Source of the DNA: CAISIP01 sp965278985
GTDB taxonomy: Bacteria > Pseudomonadota > Gammaproteobacteria > Burkholderiales > Burkholderiaceae_C
Reading direction: 5' to 3'
DNA: 64,000 bases
NCBI GenBank assembly: GCA_965278985.1
Contig: OZ257131.1
Location: forward strand, 310,001-374,000
Below are positions 60,015-64,000 of this stretch, in pieces (within the stretch, counting starts at the first letter, position 1; each line of letters starts with the position of its first letter). The translations under genes were made by a program, and so were the position numbers. The notes under the pieces are model-generated. The model had not been told where the DNA came from. It did not search any database and worked only from the letters and a program-made list of their open reading frames with translations.

Positions 60015-60938
60015 ATGTCCCAGCGCATCCGTGGCGTGCTCGCGCCCGTCCTCACCCCGTTCAAGCCGGACCTCTCGCCCGACACCGAGCGTTTCATCGC
60101 GCATTGCCGCTGGCTCGTCCGCCAGAACGCCAGCCTGGCCATCTTCGGCACGAACTCGGAGGCGGCCTCGGTGTCGCTGGGCGAGCGGCTCGAGCTTACC
60201 GACGCATTGCTGGCCGCAGGCGTGCCCGCGTCGCGCATGATGCCGGGCACCGGAGCCTGTGCCTTGCCCGATGCCGTGGCGCTGACCAAGCACGCCGTAC
60301 AGAGCGGCGCCGCGGGCTGCCTGGTGCTGCCGCCGTTCTTCTACAAGGGCGTGTCCGACGAAGGGCTGTTTGCCTACTACGCCGAGCTGATCGAGCGCGT
60401 GGGCGATGCGCGGCTCAAGGTCTACCTGTACCACATCCCGCAGGTCTCGGGCGTGCCGGTCACGCTCCAGCTGATCGAGATGCTGCGCAAGCGGTATCCC
60501 GATACGGTGGTGGGTGCCAAGGACTCGTCGGGCGTGTGGGAGAACACGCAGGCCTTGCTCGACGGCCATGCGAAGGACGGGTTCGACGTGTTCCCGGCCA
60601 GCGAGTCGACGCTGTCGCGCGCCTTGCCGCTGGGCGCGTCCGGCTGCATCAGTGCGACCGTGAACATGAACCCGGGCGGCATCCACGCGGTCTACAGTGG
60701 CTGGAATACGCCCGAAGGCCCGGCGCTGCAGGCGAAGGCCGATGTGATCCGGCAGATCTTCCAGGCCATGCCGATGATCCCGGCGATGAAACGCGCGGTC
60801 GCCGAGACCACCGACGACGCTGTCTGGAGCACCGTGCGCCCGCCGCTGGTGGACTTAAGCGATGCCGAGAGCGCCACGCTGATGGCGCAGCTGCGCGCGG
60901 CGGACTTCGCCATGCCGGGCTACGCCACCGCCGCCTAG
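60015..60938 (+). CDS. DHDPS/NAL-family lyase or aldolase
   Basis: A 307-residue (beta/alpha)8 aldolase of the dihydrodipicolinate synthase family. The Schiff-base lysine is in TVVGAKDSSGVWE, the catalytic Tyr in VYLYHIPQVSG, and GTNSEAASVSLGERLEL replaces the usual GTTGE loop. The altered loop and solitary position suggest a catabolic aldolase or dehydratase (sugar acid, hydroxy-oxo acid or aromatic) rather than lysine biosynthesis. GAAGG precedes ATG 60015; ATGs at 59997 and 60000 are in frame and possible. The stop TAG overlaps the stop of the convergent deaminase gene in CTAG. Confidence 0.88.
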   Translation: MSQRIRGVLAPVLTPFKPDLSPDTERFIAHCRWLVRQNASLAIFGTNSEAASVSLGERLELTDALLAAGVPASRMMPGTGACALPDAVALTKHAVQSGAAGCLVLPPFFYKGVSDEGLFAYYAELIERVGDARLKVYLYHIPQVSGVPVTLQLIEMLRKRYPDTVVGAKDSSGVWENTQALLDGHAKDGFDVFPASESTLSRALPLGASGCISATVNMNPGGIHAVYSGWNTPEGPALQAKADVIRQIFQAMPMIPAMKRAVAETTDDAVWSTVRPPLVDLSDAESATLMAQLRAADFAMPGYATAA

Positions 60939-61438
60939 CCGCAGGCCGGGCCCTTCGCATCGCCGGCCGCCATCGTGGCCGCTTGCACCTCGGCCGCATC
61001 CCGCGCCGAGAAGTGCATCTGGACGCCGCCTTCCTCCAGGATCCGGCGCGACGGGCCGAAGGAGGCGCCCCATACCGGGTCGCTCTCGTCGGGCGGCAGC
61101 GTGTGCAGGTGGCGGATGCCGGCCTGCACGATGGCCCGTGCGCAGTCCGTGCAGGGGAAATACGTGCTGGCCAGCGACGCGCCTTCGGTGGCGATGCCGG
61201 CGCGGGCCGCGGCGAAGATGGCGTTGCGTTCGGCGTGTTCCATCCAGATCAGGCGGCCATTGCCGAGGTGGCGCTCCTCGGTGTCCTGCACGCCGCGCGG
61301 GTAGGTGTTGCAGGCCTGGATGGCGCGCGATGCATCGCTGCCGTGCGGCACCAGCACGGCGCCGACCTTGCGCATGCGGTTCGGGCTGTTGCGTGCGACC
61401 GCGATGGCGGCGTCCAGCAGGCTGTCGGTGGTGGTCAT
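60935..61438 (-). CDS. Cytidine/deoxycytidylate deaminase-fold protein
   Basis: A 167-residue Zn-dependent deaminase. The catalytic motifs are WMEHAERNAIFAAA (HAE) and TYFPCTDCARAIVQAG (PCxxC), with Zn bound by His and two Cys. NSPNRMRKVGAVLV in the N-terminal part is like dCMP/ComE-type deaminases. Possible substrates are dCMP, cytidine or other aminated heterocycles. The start at 61438 is an ATG (MTTTDSLLD). Its 3' end overlaps the aldolase stop by four bases, so the two genes are tail-to-tail. Confidence 0.88.
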   Translation of the reverse strand: MTTTDSLLDAAIAVARNSPNRMRKVGAVLVPHGSDASRAIQACNTYPRGVQDTEERHLGNGRLIWMEHAERNAIFAAARAGIATEGASLASTYFPCTDCARAIVQAGIRHLHTLPPDESDPVWGASFGPSRRILEEGGVQMHFSARDAAEVQAATMAAGDAKGPACG

Positions 61439-61476
61439 GGAATTCCTGGATGAAGGGGTTGATGGGCAGGGGGATG

Positions 61477-62481
61477 TCATGCCAGCGGCCGCCGCGGAAC
61501 TGGCTTGGCCAGGCCGCTGGCGGCGCCCCCTGCAAGGGGGTTGGCGGAGCGACGCGCAGTGCGCGCAGACTGGGGGTGTTCCAAATTTCTTGCGTGCACG
61601 AAGTCCACGAAGGCCCGCAGCGGTGCGGGCAGGTGCTTGCGGCCCGGATAGTAGAGGAACGGCCCGGTGAAGCTTGTCCACCACTCCGGCAGCACCGGCA
61701 CCAGCGCACCGCTGTCCAGGTGCGGCCGCAGCCAGTCCTCGAAGAGCTGCAACACGCCGCAGCCGGCCACGGCCGCGTCCACCGCGAGGTCCACGCCGCC
61801 GCCGATGCGCACGACCAGCGGGCCCGTGGGGTCGACGGACACGACTTCGCCATCGCGTTCGAATTCCCAGGGCGGCATCGCGCCGCTGGCGAAGCGGCCG
61901 CGCAGGCAGGCGTGCTGCAGCAGGTCGCGCGGATGCTGCGGCGTGCCGCGCGTGGCGAGGTAGGCCGGGGACGCCGCCGTGGCCACGCGCTGGCGGCGCG
62001 GCCCGATGGGGATGGCCACCATATCGGGCTGCAGCCGCTCCTCGTAGCGGATGCCGGCGTCGCAGCCTTCGGCCAGCATGTCCACGAAACTCTCGTCGAC
62101 CGTGATGTCCAGCCGGATCTCCGGGTATGCGGCCAGGAAGGGTGGCACCAGTGCCGGCAACACCAGGCGCGCCGCGCTGCCGGGAACGTTCAGGCGCAGC
62201 GTGCCGGCAGGCCGGTCGCGGAAGCCGTTGACCACGTCCAGCGCGGCCTGCATCTCCGCCATCGCCGGCGCGAGGCGTTCCAGCAGGCGCGCGCCGGCCT
62301 CGGTGGGCACCACGCTGCGCGTGCTGCGATGGAGCAGCCGCACGCCCAGTCGGGTTTCGAGCCGGCGCACGGCCTCGCTGAGGCTGGAGGCGCTGACGCC
62401 GCCCAGGCGCGCGGCCTCCCGGAAGCCGCCGGCACGGGCGACCGAGACGAAGGTGGCGAGGTCGCCGAGGGATTCGGTCAT
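61477..62481 (-). CDS. LysR-family transcriptional regulator
   Basis: A 334-residue LysR protein. HTH: LGDLATFVSVARAGGFREAA, LGGVSASSLSEAVRRLETRL, VRLLHRSTRSVVPTEAGARL. The effector domain has PEIRLDITVDESFVDMLAEG and PPWEFERDGEVVSVDPTGPL. The last 30 residues, from about SARTARRSANPLAGGAASGL, are read from a dispersed intergenic repeat (61493-61580), so the C-terminus is longer than usual by an insertion-like tail. It is divergent from a YdbC/PdxI-like aldo-keto reductase, its likely target. Confidence 0.92.
   Translation of the reverse strand: MTESLGDLATFVSVARAGGFREAARLGGVSASSLSEAVRRLETRLGVRLLHRSTRSVVPTEAGARLLERLAPAMAEMQAALDVVNGFRDRPAGTLRLNVPGSAARLVLPALVPPFLAAYPEIRLDITVDESFVDMLAEGCDAGIRYEERLQPDMVAIPIGPRRQRVATAASPAYLATRGTPQHPRDLLQHACLRGRFASGAMPPWEFERDGEVVSVDPTGPLVVRIGGGVDLAVDAAVAGCGVLQLFEDWLRPHLDSGALVPVLPEWWTSFTGPFLYYPGRKHLPAPLRAFVDFVHARNLEHPQSARTARRSANPLAGGAASGLAKPVPRRPLA
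61493..61580. repeat. Dispersed GC-rich repeat, copy B (inside lysR 3' end)
   Basis: Matches copy A (16017-16102) at its start (CGCGGAACTGGCT and CCAGGCCGCTGG), centre (C-run hairpin with G-run) and end (CTGGGGGTG), with differing loop sequences. Here it lies within the reading frame of the LysR gene and supplies the last codons. Conserved blocks and diverged loops suggest that a hairpin structure is retained. Confidence 0.7.
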
Positions 62482-62588
62482 GGTGGAGGTGTGCTGTGTT
62501 CGTTTTCGCGCACGGCCTGTGCGCGTTGGTCCCACTTATCGTACGCGGCGCGCGTGCCTACAGTCGGTGCACCATGAAAGGACACGCC
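62482..62588. promoter_or_regulatory. LysR/aldo-keto reductase divergent region
   Basis: A 107-base space with a perfect dyad CGCGCAC-GGCCT-GTGCGCG (62507-62525), a candidate LysR site. AAAGGA, a ribosome site, lies just before ATG 62589. Confidence 0.5.
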
Positions 62589-63470
62589 ATGAACACCCTC
62601 GATACCGCAGGCACCTACCGCCTCGGCACCCGCACCGTGAAGCGCCTCGGCTACGGCGCCATGCAGCTCGCCGGCCCCGGCGTCTTCGGCCCGCCGAAAG
62701 ACCGCGCCGCGGCCATCGCCGTGCTGCGCGAAGCCGTGGAGAGTGGCGTCGACCATATCGACACCAGCGACTTCTACGGCCCGCATGTCACGAACCAGAT
62801 CATCCGCGAGGCGCTGCACCCCTACCGTGACGACCTCGTCATCGTCACCAAGGTCAGTGCGCGGCGCGGCACCGATGGGTCCTGGCTGCCCGCGATGTCC
62901 CCCGCGGAGCTGACGCAGGCCGTGCACGACAACCTGCGCAACCTGGGGCTGGAGCGGCTGGAGCTGGTGAACCTGCGCAGCATGCTGGGCATCCATGGGC
63001 CGGTGGAAGGCTCGCTGGAGGAGCCCTTGTCCACGCTGGCCGGCCTGCAGCAGCAGGGCTTGATCCGCCACATCGGCCTCAGCAACGTGACGGCGCAGCA
63101 GGTGGCGGATGGCCGCCGCATCTGCCCGATCGTGTGTGTGCAGAACCAGTACAACCTGGCGCACCGCGAGGACGATGCACTCATCGACGAGCTGGCAAGC
63201 CACGGCACGGCCTACGTGCCCTTTTTCCCGCTCGGGGGCTTCACGCCGCTGCAGTCGGAGGCGTTGTCGGCCGTGGCGGCCAGCCTGGATGCCACGCCGA
63301 TGCAGGTCGCGCTGGCCTGGCTGCTGCAGCGTTCGCCCAATGTGCTGCTGATCCCGGGTACCTCGTCGGTGGTGCACCTGCGGCAGAACCTGGCGGCGGC
63401 CACCTTGCGGCTGCCGGCCGAGGCGGTGGCGCGCCTGGACACGATGGCCACAGGCGCGGCAGCGCATTGA
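62589..63470 (+). CDS. Aldo-keto reductase, YdbC/PdxI-like
   Basis: A 293-residue AKR. Long stretches recall E. coli YdbC (PdxI, pyridoxal reductase): LGYGAMQLAGPGVFGPPKDR, HIDTSDFYGPHVTNQIIREA, AYVPFFPLGGFTPLQSEALS and VALAWLLQRSPNVLLIPGTS. The catalytic Tyr is in FYGPHV and the Lys in VIVTKVSARRG. PdxI reduces pyridoxal to pyridoxine with NADPH in B6 salvage. The start at 62589 is set by AAAGGA; an upstream ATG (62574) is in frame. The gene is divergent from LysR. Confidence 0.92.
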   Translation: MNTLDTAGTYRLGTRTVKRLGYGAMQLAGPGVFGPPKDRAAAIAVLREAVESGVDHIDTSDFYGPHVTNQIIREALHPYRDDLVIVTKVSARRGTDGSWLPAMSPAELTQAVHDNLRNLGLERLELVNLRSMLGIHGPVEGSLEEPLSTLAGLQQQGLIRHIGLSNVTAQQVADGRRICPIVCVQNQYNLAHREDDALIDELASHGTAYVPFFPLGGFTPLQSEALSAVAASLDATPMQVALAWLLQRSPNVLLIPGTSSVVHLRQNLAAATLRLPAEAVARLDTMATGAAAH

Positions 63471-63519
63471 TCCTGGTCAGTCCGCGCCGGAGCGAGTGGG
63501 GTCCCGCCCAGGCAGCCGC

Positions 63520-64000
63520 TCAGTCGTCGGCAAACAATGCGGACAGCGCATTGCGTTCGGCGTCCGTCAACTGCAGGGACAGTGCCTCTCGCACCGGCGC
63601 GAGGTGCGCGGGCTTGCGCGGCCCGATGATCGGCGAGGTGATCCGCGGATCAGCCAGCATCCAGGCCAGCGCCAGGCCGCCCATGCTGACGCCGCGCTGC
63701 TCGGCCTCGGACCGCAACCGCGCCAGGCTGTCGAAGGTGTGCTGGTTGACGTATTTCTGGTAGGGGTCGGAGCGCGTCGTCATGCGCGATCCTTCTGAAA
63801 AGTCGGCGGGAGATCGGTACTTGCCCGTCAGCCAGCCGCCCGCCAGCGGGCTGAACGGTGTGTAGCCCAGACGCTGGTCGGCGCACAAGGCCAGCATCTC
63901 GAGGTCGTCACTGCGGTTCATGAGGCTGTAGCCGTTCTGTACCCATTCGAAGCGGTGCAGGTTGTGCTTGTCGCTGATCCACAGCGCCTTGGTCATGAGC
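63520..64000 (-). CDS. Aldo-keto reductase, 5' truncated by window end
   Basis: The C-terminal part (at least 159 residues) of another AKR. Typical pieces are NGYSLMNRSDDLEMLALCAD, TPFSPLAGGWLTGKYRSPAD, SMGGLALAWMLADPRITSPI and IGPRKPAHLAPVREAL. These fit the AKR11/YajO-like group, not the YdbC group of its neighbour. The frame is open to the window edge, so the start lies beyond 64000. It is convergent with the YdbC-like gene. Confidence 0.88.
   Translation of the reverse strand, partial: LMTKALWISDKHNLHRFEWVQNGYSLMNRSDDLEMLALCADQRLGYTPFSPLAGGWLTGKYRSPADFSEGSRMTTRSDPYQKYVNQHTFDSLARLRSEAEQRGVSMGGLALAWMLADPRITSPIIGPRKPAHLAPVREALSLQLTDAERNALSALFADD

Overview
The window is high-GC DNA with dense, mostly operonic genes, and it reads as the chromosome of a Burkholderiales betaproteobacterium, most likely a member of the Comamonadaceae (Acidovorax/Xylophilus/Variovorax type). 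The reasons are an Omp32-like porin, two Bug-type (TctC-like) periplasmic binding proteins, an MxKDx pentapeptide protein, many LysR/MocR/TetR regulators and a dispersed intergenic repeat of a kind I associate with this family. The assignment rests on gene content only. No rRNA, tRNA, CRISPR array, insertion sequence or prophage was seen.

Layout. 1-7.2 kb: end of an HTH-like protein, a CoA-transferase III protein, an iron-sulfur (6-4) photolyase next to a BLUF blue-light sensor, and an alpha/beta hydrolase plus membrane protein divergent from a TetR regulator. 7.2-11.2 kb: a ParB-N-domain protein, and a GABA-type aminotransferase divergent from a MocR regulator. 11.2-18.3 kb: a D-xylose locus, all on the minus strand (LacI regulator, binding protein, permease, single-domain ATPase, xylB, xylA). 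18.5-22.5 kb: SDR/LysR pair, porin, TetR. 22.5-30.8 kb: a two-armed aromatic or ester catabolic cluster. A minus operon (Bug protein, FAD monooxygenase, alpha/beta hydrolase, VOC protein, FAH-family hydrolase) diverges from a plus operon (second Bug protein, HSL-type hydrolase, IclR regulator).

30.8-39.7 kb: a HipBA module, a branched-chain 2-oxoacid dehydrogenase operon (E1alpha, E1beta, E2) that continues without gaps into a YkgJ-type cysteine-cluster protein and a VOC protein, a membrane protein followed by a 23-residue hydrophobic microprotein, and a HEPN/nucleotidyltransferase pair. 39.9-41.2 kb: a TPR protein and a cytochrome b561.

41.2-48.0 kb is the most interesting region. A two-component system diverges from a plus-strand run encoding a membrane cytochrome b, a sulfite-oxidase-fold molybdopterin enzyme, a periplasmic protein made almost wholly of Met-x-Lys-Asp-x repeats, a CcdA-TlpA fusion, and exported MsrA and MsrB. 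Together these look like a periplasmic methionine-oxidation defence and repair system with two electron supplies: quinol through cytochrome b, and cytoplasmic thiol through CcdA-TlpA.

48.1-58.8 kb: an outer-membrane protein, then a signalling block (OmpR-type regulator, degenerate receiver, hybrid histidine kinase, LysR regulator, GGDEF-EAL protein, chemoreceptor). 59-64 kb: an SDR, a DHDPS-family lyase/aldolase, a cytidine-deaminase-fold enzyme, a LysR regulator divergent from a PdxI/YdbC-like aldo-keto reductase, and the 3' part of another aldo-keto reductase that runs off the window. Short intergenic spaces not listed separately showed nothing I could support.
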